This document shows, piece after piece, positions 7,224 to 14,992 of a stretch of DNA of 22,984 nucleotides. Position numbers and translations under genes: made by a program. Below the pieces are notes generated by a model, which saw only the letters and a program-made list of their open reading frames with translations, was not told where the DNA came from and ran no database searches. The stretch lies in NCBI GenBank assembly GCA_044464175.1, contig JBIQLO010000044.1, positions 1 to 22,984 of the forward strand. The letters are read 5' to 3'. Numbering within the stretch: the stretch's first letter is position 1; every line of letters starts with the position of its first letter. The DNA is from JBIQLO01 sp044464175 (GTDB lineage: Bacteria > Planctomycetota > Phycisphaerae > Tepidisphaerales > Tepidisphaeraceae).

Positions 7224-7778
7224 TCAGTGGGTCGGGATATTGCGGACCGTGTCGAGCTGACGCTGCAGCGGCGAACGGTGGTCGGTTCGGTTCTCCGACG
7301 ACGGGGCGGCCGCCGGCTGCGGCGCGGGTTGATTGGCCTGGGCGGCCGACGGCGGCGTTGCCGCCGGCAGCTTCATCTCCTGATTGTTCCGCTGAATCAC
7401 CAGCGGCCATTGCCGCTGATATGCCGCGGCCACTTCCGCCTTGGCCGTCTCCGCATCGTTGCCCCGCACCTCCAGCGGCCCGATCTGCGTGATCTGGTCC
7501 CCGACCTTCAGCCCAAAGTACGCCGCCATCGGCCCGGTCGCGTCGATGTTACGGACCACCAGCGACTGCAACTGACCGTTACGATAGACCGGCTCCAGCG
7601 TGATCGATTCACTGGCCGGCCGACCATTGGGCCCGCGCCCCGCGATCTGCTCGGCCTGTTTCCTCGCCTGTTCACCGGCCGGAATCACCGTCGATGCCGT
7701 CTCCGCCTGCATCGAGATGATGAAGAACGCGACAATCAGCAACCCGACCAGTCCGCCTAATCCAAGTAAAACGCGCAT
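7224..7778 (-). CDS. Membrane-anchored PDZ-domain protein
   Basis: A 184-residue protein. Residues ~4-22 (LLGLGGLVGLLIVAFFIIS) form one N-terminal transmembrane or uncleaved signal segment. A short helical linker (AGEQARKQAEQIAG) follows. Residues ~58-137 look like a PDZ domain: LVVRNIDATGPMAAYFGLKV, then GDQITQIGPLEV, an 'AETAKAEVAAAY' helix and PLVIQRNNQEMKLP. The tail is Ala/Pro/Gln-rich and probably disordered. There is no protease domain, so it may be an adaptor or scaffold in the envelope. GAGGA lies ~9 nt before the ATG at 7778. It lies 63 bp downstream of the SGNH hydrolase on the same strand, but a possible weak terminator and a CATAAT hexamer in the gap suggest it may be transcribed separately. 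Confidence 0.8.
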   Translation of the reverse strand: MRVLLGLGGLVGLLIVAFFIISMQAETASTVIPAGEQARKQAEQIAGRGPNGRPASESITLEPVYRNGQLQSLVVRNIDATGPMAAYFGLKVGDQITQIGPLEVRGNDAETAKAEVAAAYQRQWPLVIQRNNQEMKLPAATPPSAAQANQPAPQPAAAPSSENRTDHRSPLQRQLDTVRNIPTH

Positions 7779-7817
7779 AATGGTTTCCTCTGCCTGATAT
7801 TATGACATGCCGCGCCC

Positions 7818-7836
7818 AAAAGGAAAACCATTTTCC
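7818..7836 (-). terminator. Possible weak intrinsic terminator after the SGNH hydrolase gene
   Basis: On the minus strand, GGAAAA-TGG-TTTTCC is followed by TTTT just after the hydrolase stop codon. The 6-bp stem is AT-rich and the loop short, so termination strength is doubtful. Its ttttccggtt arm resembles that of the strong hairpin at 13679-13712. Confidence 0.3.
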
Positions 7837-7841
7837 GGTTC

Positions 7842-8927
7842 CTACGCCAGCAGCAGCTTCCGCAACACCGGCTCCAGCGCATCGGCGAACCGGGTGAATC
7901 CGAGGTCCGTCAGGTGCGACCCGTCCACCGCCGCCTCCCCGTCATGCCCCGTCAGATTCTCGCACGACACATAGTGCAGCCCCGTGACTCCCGCCGCTAC
8001 CAGCCGGTCGAATACCCGCCGCATCGCCTCATTCTTCAACTGAAACTGACGCGGCCCCCCATCCGCCCCGACGCAGAAGGGCGTCTGGGCGTAGATCAGG
8101 TTCTCCACGAAGACCAGCGGTGTCTTGGGGCGCGCCTCGCGCAGCCGCCGCCCCAGGTAGTCGGCGTTGGGCTCGATCGTCTCCACCGGCATGTTCGGCA
8201 GACAGTCGATGACGAAAATGGCCGGGTCGAGCTCCGCCAGCAAATCCGCCACCTCCGGCTCCATGCGCCCGTTGCCGGAAAAGCCCAGGTTCATCGTCGC
8301 CCAGTCCAGACGCCGCCCCAGAATCGCCGAATACGCCATCCCCGGCCGCGAAGCGCATCCCCCCTGCGTGATGGATGTGCCGTAGAAGCAGATCGGGCGG
8401 GCCCGCTCGGCCGGGCGCGGCCCGGCCGCCTCCAGGATCGATCCCCTCGGCACCCCGATTTCCACCTGCTCCACCCCGTTGTACAGCGGCAGATACGCCA
8501 TGCACTCGCGCCGCTGGGGCGAAAGCTCCTTAGCCAGCGTCGCCGAACTGACCGGCCATTGAATGTCTCGCGCAACCCCCATCCAGCGCCACGCACCGTT
8601 GAGACGGCCGTACAGGTCGATTCCGCTGACGCCGGTTGAAGGCATGTGCCACATGGCCGTACGCTCAAACCGCAGCCGCCAGCGCGCCGCGATGGTCGGC
8701 GCATCGGTGATGAAGCGGGCCGCGATCCCTGCGCTGTGCTGCGATAGGCTCCAGACCGGCTCGCGCACCACCCCCTCGGCCCGCGCCGGCAGCCGGTCGT
8801 AAAACGACTTGGTGTCGTTCCAGCCGCGCCCCTCCAGCGACAGTTCCCGCAGGTCCCGCCAGACCAGGTCCTCGTCGGCCTGCTGCGTCTTCATGTTCTT
8901 GTCGAGTTGTTCAATGCGATTGGACAT
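7842..8927 (-). CDS. SGNH/GDSL hydrolase with N-terminal GxDLY domain
   Basis: A 361-residue hydrolase starting at ATG 8927. An in-frame ATG at 8981 would run into the previous gene. The N-terminal half (~40-165) is a beta-rich module carrying the eponymous GIDLY motif (102-106) of the PF14607 family. The C-terminal half is a PF14606-like SGNH domain: block I FYGTSITQGG with nucleophile S185, block II LGFSGNGR, block III DCLPNM, and block V DGSHLTDLGF with D335 and H338. This is the two-domain layout of predicted carbohydrate esterases and deacylases acting on polysaccharides. The window does not identify the ester bond cleaved. No signal peptide is visible, so action may be cytoplasmic. It follows the CBM9-like gene by 50 bp and is likely in the same operon. 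Confidence 0.88.
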   Translation of the reverse strand: MSNRIEQLDKNMKTQQADEDLVWRDLRELSLEGRGWNDTKSFYDRLPARAEGVVREPVWSLSQHSAGIAARFITDAPTIAARWRLRFERTAMWHMPSTGVSGIDLYGRLNGAWRWMGVARDIQWPVSSATLAKELSPQRRECMAYLPLYNGVEQVEIGVPRGSILEAAGPRPAERARPICFYGTSITQGGCASRPGMAYSAILGRRLDWATMNLGFSGNGRMEPEVADLLAELDPAIFVIDCLPNMPVETIEPNADYLGRRLREARPKTPLVFVENLIYAQTPFCVGADGGPRQFQLKNEAMRRVFDRLVAAGVTGLHYVSCENLTGHDGEAAVDGSHLTDLGFTRFADALEPVLRKLLLA

Positions 8928-8977
8928 GGAAGTTATGGGTGAAGGTTGATACCGGACACGATCGCCTCTCCGGCGAA

Positions 8978-9646
8978 TCACTCAAAACGAACCTCGCCGA
9001 AATATTCTGGCTTATGGAAGTTCAGCTGCCCCTCCACCACCGACCAACTGGCCCAGTGGGGATGGCTCGAACCGTCAGCACACTTGTAGAAGTTTCCCCG
9101 CCAGGCGCTGCCGGAAACGGGCGTGATCCCGCCCGTGTATCGCTCGAACAGTTCCCACGGAATGAACGCCTGCATCCACCAGTCGGTCGGCTCCGTCCGC
9201 TCCGGCCGCACCACCTCCGGCAGTGAGTGCTCGATCCGCACCAGATCCATGTCCGCATCGGGCAGCTTGGTGTACTTGGCGAAGCCGCCGGGCGCCTTGC
9301 GGGCATCTTCAATGTAGTACAGCAGCATCTGACCGCCGCAGTTGATCTCAAAATTGAAATACCCCTTGTCTCCCCGGGGCTGCAGGAAGAACTCAACGCA
9401 TGAATCCTTGCAGACCGGCGTTTGGTATCCCTGATTGACCGCCACGACGTACCGGTCCTTCACATCATACAACACGTGCAGCCCGCGCTGGTCATGCAGC
9501 AGGCGGGCGCGCACGACCGGCCGATGGTCGCTGCTTTGGGCGTAGAAATGATCCACCTTCAGGGTGTCGGCCCCTTCCCACACGGGGTCGTTCCACTTTC
9601 CAATCGGCGGCTCAGCGGCCGCGCGGCGCACACAATAGCTTGGCAT
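8978..9646 (-). CDS. CBM9-like (carbohydrate-binding family 9-like) protein
   Basis: A 222-residue protein with the shape of a DOMON/CBM9-like domain. It opens with PPIGKWNDPVWEGADTLKVD, then ARLLHDQRGLHVLYDVKDRY, KDSCVEFFLQPRGDKGYFNF and a long WWMQAFIPWELFERYTG segment. It ends with the family-typical RGNFYKCADGSSHPHWASW and FHKPEYFGEVRFE. Related stand-alone proteins are often encoded near glycan-degradation genes and are presumed to bind sugars or organise polysaccharide substrates. No N-terminal signal peptide is seen. AAGGA 8 nt before the ATG supports the start. It lies 69 bp after the Gfo/Idh/MocA oxidoreductase and 50 bp before the SGNH hydrolase, all on the minus strand. Confidence 0.85.
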   Translation of the reverse strand: MPSYCVRRAAAEPPIGKWNDPVWEGADTLKVDHFYAQSSDHRPVVRARLLHDQRGLHVLYDVKDRYVVAVNQGYQTPVCKDSCVEFFLQPRGDKGYFNFEINCGGQMLLYYIEDARKAPGGFAKYTKLPDADMDLVRIEHSLPEVVRPERTEPTDWWMQAFIPWELFERYTGGITPVSGSAWRGNFYKCADGSSHPHWASWSVVEGQLNFHKPEYFGEVRFE

Positions 9647-9715
9647 GAATGAATCCTTATTCCATGGTCGGGGCTCTATGATTCACCGACCGCCCCGCGA
9701 ATCGGCCACATTCCC

Positions 9716-10690
9716 TTACTTGTTCCAGTACTGCACCTGGCCCGTCCGAATCGATTTGTCGGCCAGGAGTACCATCCGCGTCGCCTGAATGCCGTCGAAC
9801 GCGCTCAGCGCCGGCGGGCGGTTCTCCCGCAGGGCGGAGATGAACTCCTCGTTCTCCAGTTGGAAGCCCTCCTCCTCCGGCCGCTCCTCCGTCCACGACT
9901 TCTCCCCATCATGAAACGACGCCTTTTTCAGCCGGTCATACAGTTGCACCGCCTTGCCATCACCAAAGAGCTCGAAGAAGAACTTGCTGGTGAACGGGGT
10001 GTCGGCCGCATCCCCCTGAATCCAGCTGGCCACATGGCCGTTGGCGAACTTAATCGACGCCACGCACTGGTCGATGCAGGGATGCCCCGGATGCGTGAGC
10101 GAGCCGCCGGACGCCCATAGCTCAACCGGCTCGCTTCCGGCGAAATAGCGGATCACATCCGTCGTGTGGCATCCCTGGCTGTGGACGTTGGCGCCTCCCT
10201 TGATCGGGTCCTGCGCCCACATGTTGTCATCCCATCGGGGGCACATCATCTGCCCCACCAGCACCTGCGGCTGAGGGATGAACTGGTGCGCCTTCTGCAC
10301 CAGCGGGTAGTACCGCATCTTGAACGCCGGCATAAGGTACACCCCTGCCTTCTGCACCGTCTGGGCCACTGCCTCGCAATCTTCCAATTTCAGCGCCAGG
10401 GGTTTTTCGATGAGGATGTGCTTGCCCGCCTTGGCGGCCGCGATCGCCAGCGGCGCGTGCGAATCGTGCAGCGTGCAAATGTAAACCGCGTCGATGTTCC
10501 GGTCGTTGAGCACCTTGTCGATATCGGTGGTGGCATAGTCCCCCCCGAAGCGATCCAGTGCGCTTTTCGCGTTGGCTTCAACGATGTCGGCATAGGCTGT
10601 AAAGGCCGCGCCGTCGATCTTGGAGACGCACTCGGCATGCGTGGCGCCCAGTTTGCCGCAGCCGATCAGAGCGAGATTGAGCTGTTTCAT
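9716..10690 (-). CDS. Gfo/Idh/MocA-family NAD(P)-dependent oxidoreductase
   Basis: A 324-residue protein. The N-terminal Rossmann fold starts with ALIGCGKLGATH (GxGxxG at 10-15), and the family's EKP motif occurs at 95-97 (KHILIEKPLAL). The C-terminal alpha/beta domain contains QGCHTTDVIRYF, where H175 and D178 sit at the usual catalytic position. Family members oxidise, reduce or isomerise sugars and inositols, using bound or free NAD(P). The substrate cannot be read from sequence. No strong Shine-Dalgarno is present. It is the first gene of a probable three-gene unit with the CBM9-like and GxDLY/SGNH proteins, which suggests carbohydrate breakdown or epimerisation. Planctomycetes typically carry many paralogues of this family. 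Confidence 0.92.
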   Translation of the reverse strand: MKQLNLALIGCGKLGATHAECVSKIDGAAFTAYADIVEANAKSALDRFGGDYATTDIDKVLNDRNIDAVYICTLHDSHAPLAIAAAKAGKHILIEKPLALKLEDCEAVAQTVQKAGVYLMPAFKMRYYPLVQKAHQFIPQPQVLVGQMMCPRWDDNMWAQDPIKGGANVHSQGCHTTDVIRYFAGSEPVELWASGGSLTHPGHPCIDQCVASIKFANGHVASWIQGDAADTPFTSKFFFELFGDGKAVQLYDRLKKASFHDGEKSWTEERPEEEGFQLENEEFISALRENRPPALSAFDGIQATRMVLLADKSIRTGQVQYWNK

Positions 10691-10961
10691 GAAGGTTCCA
10701 GAAGTTGGGATTCCGTTGATTTCCTGTCCGGTATTAGTTGTCAGTTGTCAAAGGGCCCTTGTCAATGGCGGCCGGGCTTGACCTGTCCCAATTTTCCGAT
10801 TCGCCCGACGTTACGATACAAGACCGGTTGCATCCTGCTTACGGCAGTGCAGGAGGTTGGGAGGATGATTTAAAAAGACACAGACGGTCTGAATCCGAAG
10901 GGTGCATTCAGTTGTCGTCATTCAATGCAGTGCCTGCGACTTTCCTGAAAAACCGGCGATT
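10691..10961. other. Intergenic stretch without a gene
   Basis: Between the oxidoreductase start and the tRNA promoter there is no convincing gene. A 75-codon plus-strand frame (10738-10965) has no recognisable content. The stretch holds a tandem heptamer, agttgtc twice (10736-10749), immediately followed by the gggccc-centred sequence aagggccctt. On the minus strand this reads TTTGACAACTGACAACTAA. It contains a perfect TTGACA, but no good -10 lies 16-18 bp downstream of it. Confidence 0.45.
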
Positions 10962-10990
10962 TTGACCTCTCTCAGCGCGTCGACTATGCT
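10962..10990 (+). promoter_or_regulatory. Near-consensus sigma70 promoter of tRNA-Ser
   Basis: TTGACC (10962-10967), an exact 17-bp spacer, and TATGCT (10985-10990). The predicted transcription start near 10997 is only a few bases before the first base of the mature tRNA at 11004. That fits a short 5' leader removed by RNase P. Confidence 0.6.
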
Positions 10991-11003
10991 TGGGAAGAAC
11001 ACT

Positions 11004-11090
11004 GGAGGAGTGGCGGAGCGGTTGAACGCGCCGGTCTTGAAAACCGGTGAGGCCGAAAGGTCTCCGTGAGTTCGAATCTCACCTCCTCCG
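11004..11090 (+). tRNA. tRNA-Ser (anticodon UGA)
   Basis: An 87-nt type II tRNA. The acceptor stem ggaggag (11004-11010) pairs with ctcctcc (11083-11089), and the discriminator base is G. The anticodon stem ccggt/accgg encloses loop cttgaaa with anticodon TGA at 11038-11040, reading UCA. The long variable arm has a 6-bp stem gaggcc/ggtctc closed by a GAAA tetraloop, as expected for serine. The T-arm is gtgag-ttcgaat-ctcac. CCA is not encoded (ttg follows), so it must be added after transcription. Confidence 0.97.
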
Positions 11091-11102
11091 TTGGGCTGGG
11101 CT

Positions 11103-12551
11103 CTACGACCCGGCCATCTGGGCCACCGGCGCAACGGCCCTGGGGGCGCGGCGGCGACGGGCAAACAGGAGCAGGGGGAGCAAAATCAGAGCGATCTGGG
11201 CGGCCAGACCGAATGTCACGTCGGGACGGCTGGTGGAATCGGACCAAATTTGAATCAGAGCGCCCAAAGGGCTGACGGTGAAGAGCGAGGTGGGGCTGTA
11301 GCTGTCGTCGGGGTGGAGCACGGATTGGGCGATCACATCGGCCAGCATTGGGCCGAACCAGGTCAACAGAGTCCAGAGGAACCCGATAATGAAACCGCCC
11401 TCCACCGCCTTGTAGACCCATCCCAGCAGAAACCGCATCGCCAGCAGCCAGGCAGCCATGACGACCAGCGTTTGCACGATCGTCGGCCAGGGCTGATGTC
11501 CCAGGCGCGCAATCAGGTAGGCGAAAGCCCCCGTCAGGGTGAGCACGCCGAGGATGGCGCCCACAGGTGAAAACCGATCAAGGCGGGGGGTGAGGGAGGT
11601 GTCGGAATGGGCGGCCGTTCGGCTGGCGTTGGCCAGCGGCAGCAGGGCCAGGAGCATGATGGAGGCCAGCGTGGTGTCGGCCTGGCCGGAAAGCGACAGG
11701 GGATCAAAGGAACGGGTCAGAAGGGTGCCGTAGTAGCCGACACCGAGCATGGACATGGCCACCCAGACCGCCAGCAGAACCAAGGCGGGCAGGACGCCGA
11801 AGCAGGTGATATCATCGCGCCCGTACCGGCGGACGGTGGCCGTGAAAAAAAGAATGGCCAGAAGCGCCTGCAGCAGGAGGGCCAGCGAGATGAGCCGCTC
11901 GGCCTGGCCCCAGCTGGTGAAGCTCATCTGGCCGAAGCTGGGAAGGAGGAGGATCGCCAGCCCCGGACAGAAAGCGAAGATGAAGCCGCCGCTGAAGAAG
12001 CCGATGACGATAATGGTGATAAGCAGTCCGCTGCCGACACGGCCGACGAAAGCGCCCATCGCCGAAATTGTCCAGATCAGAAGCATCAACGCGGCCAACG
12101 TCACCTGAGCCATCAGCCATCGATCCATGGCCACATGGCCGGCCAACGCGGCGAAAAGCCCCATGCACATGACGCCGCCCCCCAGCACCAATGCGGCCGA
12201 GCCGCCCCCCAGATGATAGCCGATCACTGCGCGGGGCGCGGAGACGGGCATCAGCCGGTGGGATTCGATCAGCCCGCCGGTGATGTCGTTCCGGATCGAC
12301 TGGGCTATCGCGCCGGCGCCATAGAGGACCAGGATGGCCCCTTGGAGAATGAATAGCCCCTGCGCCCAGTCAGCCATGACATTGTTGTGGTAACTGCCCG
12401 GGCCGGTGGCGGCCTGGACCACTGAGAGCATCATGAGGGCTCCCAGGACTATGCAGGCGCCAAGGGTGATGAGCAGCGTGCGTTTCCAGCCGCCGCGCAG
12501 TTGAAATTGCACCCAGGCGAACGGGTTGTTTGATCCAATGGTGGCATTCAT
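11103..12551 (-). CDS. ABC transporter permease (ABC-2-like exporter membrane protein)
   Basis: A 482-residue, highly hydrophobic protein with about twelve predicted transmembrane segments. Clear ones are TLLITLGACIVLGALMML, GLFILQGAILVLYGAGAIA, SALVLGGGVMCMGLFAALAG, LLITIIVIGFFSGGFIF and ILGVLTLTGAFAYLIARLG. The segment QSIRNDITGGLIESHRLMPV after the second segment resembles the cytoplasmic coupling region of ABC-2-type exporters. The tail is basic (FARRRRAPRAV). It starts 44 bp after the ABC ATPase gene ends on the same strand, so the two almost certainly form one exporter. The substrate is unknown. It converges with the tRNA gene, leaving only 12 bp between them. The spacer to the ATPase carries the ttagttgccaatgg motif seen near other gene ends. 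Confidence 0.85.
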   Translation of the reverse strand: MNATIGSNNPFAWVQFQLRGGWKRTLLITLGACIVLGALMMLSVVQAATGPGSYHNNVMADWAQGLFILQGAILVLYGAGAIAQSIRNDITGGLIESHRLMPVSAPRAVIGYHLGGGSAALVLGGGVMCMGLFAALAGHVAMDRWLMAQVTLAALMLLIWTISAMGAFVGRVGSGLLITIIVIGFFSGGFIFAFCPGLAILLLPSFGQMSFTSWGQAERLISLALLLQALLAILFFTATVRRYGRDDITCFGVLPALVLLAVWVAMSMLGVGYYGTLLTRSFDPLSLSGQADTTLASIMLLALLPLANASRTAAHSDTSLTPRLDRFSPVGAILGVLTLTGAFAYLIARLGHQPWPTIVQTLVVMAAWLLAMRFLLGWVYKAVEGGFIIGFLWTLLTWFGPMLADVIAQSVLHPDDSYSPTSLFTVSPLGALIQIWSDSTSRPDVTFGLAAQIALILLPLLLFARRRRAPRAVAPVAQMAGS

Positions 12552-12595
12552 GATTCAGTAGCTGGTTGTTAGTTGCCAATGGTCGATTAAGTCTT

Positions 12596-13552
12596 TCAAT
12601 CCACCTGCCTGATGCCGGTGCGTAAGTAAGCCTCTTCCAGATCCATGGCCTGGGGGGCGAATGCGGCGATAGGAAACCCTCGCTGCACCAGTTCGCCCAG
12701 CAGCCCGGCGGCGGCCTCGGGATCGTGGTGAAATTCCAGCAGGACTTTCAGACCGTCGACCTGCACGGCGGTGATGCCTTCGATCTGCTCCAGCTCCTGC
12801 TGCACCGCCGGCTGGGGGCGGCACAACGCCAGTTGATAACGGCATCGCCCGCCGTCGAGATTGGCCGCGAATTCTCGCACCGTGCCCCAGCGGACCATGC
12901 GCCCGCCTGAGAGGATGCCGATATGGGTGCAGTATTCGCCCATATCCGCCAAGATGTGCGAAGAGACGATCAACGCCTTGCCTTGGTCGCGCAGGTCGCA
13001 CAAAAGCTGGCGGAACTGGACGCGCCCGGCGGGATCGAGCCCGGCGGCCGGTTCATCCAGAAGAATAACGGCGGGATTGGGCAGGAGGGTGCGGGCGATG
13101 CCCAGACGCTGGCGCATGCCGCGGGAGAGCGCCTTCACCTTCTGGTCGTGCTTTTCGGCCAGCCAGACCTTTTCCAGCCAAAAGTCGATCCGTTCATCAA
13201 TTTCGGTGCTGGGAAGGTTGTATCCTTTGCCGATGAAGCGGAGAAACTGGCGGACGGTCAGGTCCTGGTAGAGGCTTGGCGTGTCGGGAGTGAAGCCGAC
13301 GTGACTGAGAACCGAAGCGCCGGGACGGACCGGCTGGTCCATCACCTGTACCTGGCCGCGCGTGGGGTGCTGCAGACCGCAGATGGTGCGCAGCAGGGTG
13401 GTCTTGCCCGCGCCGTTGGGACCGATCAGGCCCAGGAGATGCCCGCCATGCAGCTGGAATGAGACGGCGTTGACGGCGGTGAGACGGGAGAAGTCCACGC
13501 GCACCTTGTCCACGGACAGGAGCGGCGGTCCGGATGCCGGAGGGGGATCCAT
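12596..13552 (-). CDS. ABC transporter ATP-binding protein
   Basis: A 318-residue nucleotide-binding subunit. It shows Walker A GPNGAGKTT (44-52), the signature LSRGMRQR (142-149), Walker B VILLDEP (162-168), the D-loop GLDPAG and the H-loop histidine at ~199 (SSHI). The segment HVGFTPDTPSLYQDLTV is typical of CcmA/NatA-like exporter ATPases. A C-terminal ~90-residue extension (from GGRCRYQLALCRPQ) matches the accessory domain common in ABC-2 exporters. It powers the permease encoded directly downstream. There is no Shine-Dalgarno before the ATG at 13552, but a promoter ends only 8 bp upstream of it, so the message is probably leaderless or nearly so. Upstream a strong hairpin separates it from xerC. 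Confidence 0.95.
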   Translation of the reverse strand: MDPPPASGPPLLSVDKVRVDFSRLTAVNAVSFQLHGGHLLGLIGPNGAGKTTLLRTICGLQHPTRGQVQVMDQPVRPGASVLSHVGFTPDTPSLYQDLTVRQFLRFIGKGYNLPSTEIDERIDFWLEKVWLAEKHDQKVKALSRGMRQRLGIARTLLPNPAVILLDEPAAGLDPAGRVQFRQLLCDLRDQGKALIVSSHILADMGEYCTHIGILSGGRMVRWGTVREFAANLDGGRCRYQLALCRPQPAVQQELEQIEGITAVQVDGLKVLLEFHHDPEAAAGLLGELVQRGFPIAAFAPQAMDLEEAYLRTGIRQVD

Positions 13553-13582
13553 GAACAGAAAGTGTACGTCTGATGAACAGAA
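13551..13582. repeat. Direct 10-bp repeat overlapping the ABC operon start
   Basis: The decamer atgaacagaa occurs at 13551-13560 and again at 13573-13582. The copies are 22 bp apart, about two helical turns. One copy overlaps the ATPase start codon and the other lies inside the predicted promoter spacer. This geometry suits an operator, but chance cannot be excluded. Confidence 0.35.
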
Positions 13583-13589
13583 GGATCAA
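13561..13589 (-). promoter_or_regulatory. Predicted promoter of the ABC exporter operon
   Basis: On the minus strand: TTGATC (13589-13584), a 17-bp spacer and TACACT (13566-13561). The -10 ends 8 bp before the ATG at 13552, so transcription would begin at or next to the start codon. This agrees with the missing Shine-Dalgarno. Confidence 0.4.
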
Positions 13590-13678
13590 TTTCACAGGGG
13601 ATAGGCGACATGGCCGGCCGACGCTGTGGTGGCCGACGGCGGCGTGCCAGGCTCCCGGGCTCAGGATTAAACGAAAGG

Positions 13679-13712
13679 AGGCAACCGGAAATGCTGGGTT
13701 TTCCGGTTGCCT
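13679..13712 (-). terminator. Strong hairpin downstream of xerC, likely terminator
   Basis: A perfect 13-bp stem aggcaaccggaaa / tttccggttgcct (13679-13691 with 13700-13712) with an 8-nt loop. On the minus strand it follows the recombinase stop codon by ~90 bp and is followed by a moderately T-rich run (cctttcgttt). It insulates the recombinase from the ABC operon. Its arm shares a core with the hairpin at 18473-18523. Confidence 0.6.
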
Positions 13713-13799
13713 TCTCTTGACGTTGTGCAGTGGCCGGTCGTGAGCGGCCGCCGCTTGGTGGTGGTGACAGCAGGGGCAATGGCCCCGCTCAAAGAGCCC

Positions 13800-14924
13800 T
13801 CATCCGGCCTTGGCGGGGTAGTAGGGGGTCTGGGGCTTGGCCGCCGGATGCGGAATGGGCGGGGCGACGGTCGGCTCGTCGGCGCGCGGGTGAGCATGAT
13901 CGTAGACCTGCTTGAGCCGGCTGGTGCTCAGGTGGGTATAGACCTGTGTGGTGCTGAGGGACTGGTGGCCCAGAAGCTCCTGCACGCTCCGCAGGTCCGC
14001 ACCGTTGTTGAGCAGGTGCGTGGCAAAGCTGTGGCGCAGGGTGTGGGGGCTGATGCCCGGATCAAGGCCGGCGGAAACCAGGTATTTATCCAGTTTTCGG
14101 CGGACGGAGCGCGTGCTCAGGGGCTTGCCATGCTTATTGAGAAAGACCCGGCCGGCATGCTGGGCGGAAATGCGGTGGTCGGCGTTGCGCAGCTCGAAGT
14201 AGTGTTTAATCGCGTTCAGCGCCTGCGATCCGATGGGGGTGAGGCGATCCTTGCGCCCCTTGCCGCGCACGCGCAGGATGCCTTCCTGCAGATCCAGGTC
14301 GCTCATCTCCAGTTCGACCAGTTCGCTGACGCGGATGCCGCTGGAGTAGAGGACTTCGAGCATGGCCTTGTCGCGGGCGCTTAGCAGATCGACGCCGGCG
14401 GGGGCCTCCAGAAGCTTCTGGACCTGCTCCAGATCCATGCACTTGGGGAGCCGCTTTTCCTGCTTGGGGGTGCGGATTGCCTTGAGCGGGGAATCGGCGG
14501 TGAGGTTGCGCTTGACCAGATATTTGTAGAAGCTGCGGAGCGTGGCCAGCTTCCGGGCGGTGGTGCTCTTGGTGTAGTTCCTGGCATAGAGGCAGGCCAG
14601 GAACTCGCGGATCGTGAGGGTTTCGCACTTGAGGAGCTTCTCATCCAGCTCCGGGCGGCACAAATCCTCGGTCGGCGCATGGTTGCCGACCTGCCCGGCC
14701 AGGAACTGGACGAACTGGATCAGGTCCGCGCCGTAGCTTTTGACTGTGTAATCGCTGAAGTGGCGCTCCAATTTCAGGTAATCCAGAAACTGGCTCACCA
14801 AGGGAGGGTGTAGCCTTGAGGGATGAGTGTGGGGAACGAACCGATCGGCGACGGGTGCGGCGAACGGGGTGGCGGTTGGGCTGTTCATAAACCGGTCTGC
14901 GGCATGATGACTGTCCAGTGACAT
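13800..14924 (-). CDS. xerC: Tyrosine recombinase, XerC/XerD type
   Basis: A 374-residue site-specific recombinase. The N-terminal SAM-like core-binding domain starts around residue 42 (VSQFLDYLKLERHFSDYTVKS). The catalytic domain has the full set: R198 (SSGIRVSELVEL), K222 (RGKGRKDRLTPI), H294 and R297 (SPHTLRHSFATHLLNNG), H320 (ELLGHQSLS) and nucleophile Y329 (TTQVYTHLS). The 9-residue H-Y spacing matches Xer proteins. Such enzymes resolve chromosome dimers at dif. It is longer than the usual ~300 residues: ~40 extra N-terminal residues (possible later start at 14888) and a ~35-residue Pro/Ala-rich C-terminal tail. No phage or integron gene is nearby, so a housekeeping Xer is more likely than an integrase. 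XerC and XerD cannot be told apart here. Confidence 0.93.
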   Translation of the reverse strand: MSLDSHHAADRFMNSPTATPFAAPVADRFVPHTHPSRLHPPLVSQFLDYLKLERHFSDYTVKSYGADLIQFVQFLAGQVGNHAPTEDLCRPELDEKLLKCETLTIREFLACLYARNYTKSTTARKLATLRSFYKYLVKRNLTADSPLKAIRTPKQEKRLPKCMDLEQVQKLLEAPAGVDLLSARDKAMLEVLYSSGIRVSELVELEMSDLDLQEGILRVRGKGRKDRLTPIGSQALNAIKHYFELRNADHRISAQHAGRVFLNKHGKPLSTRSVRRKLDKYLVSAGLDPGISPHTLRHSFATHLLNNGADLRSVQELLGHQSLSTTQVYTHLSTSRLKQVYDHAHPRADEPTVAPPIPHPAAKPQTPYYPAKAG

Positions 14925-14959
14925 TTGCCACGCGTCCGGCGAGAAGCGGTGGCCCGGAA

Positions 14960-14980
14960 GTGAAACGGTCCCCGTTTCAC
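14960..14980. repeat. 9-bp perfect hairpin upstream of xerC
   Basis: The arms gtgaaacgg (14960-14968) and ccgtttcac (14972-14980) flank a 3-nt loop. It lies 36 bp before the recombinase start and has no T-run. It may be a regulatory stem or part of the neighbouring degenerate repeat. Confidence 0.4.
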
Positions 14981-14992
14981 GGGAGAGTCAAG

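Noticed and set aside
10738..10965. 75-codon plus-strand frame before the tRNA
   Set aside because: It has no Shine-Dalgarno and no recognisable content, and it overlaps the repeat and promoter region.
11607..12356. 249-codon plus-strand frame over the permease
   Set aside because: It is antisense to a clear multi-helix membrane protein, and its Gln/Gly/Asp-rich text is typical of such shadows.
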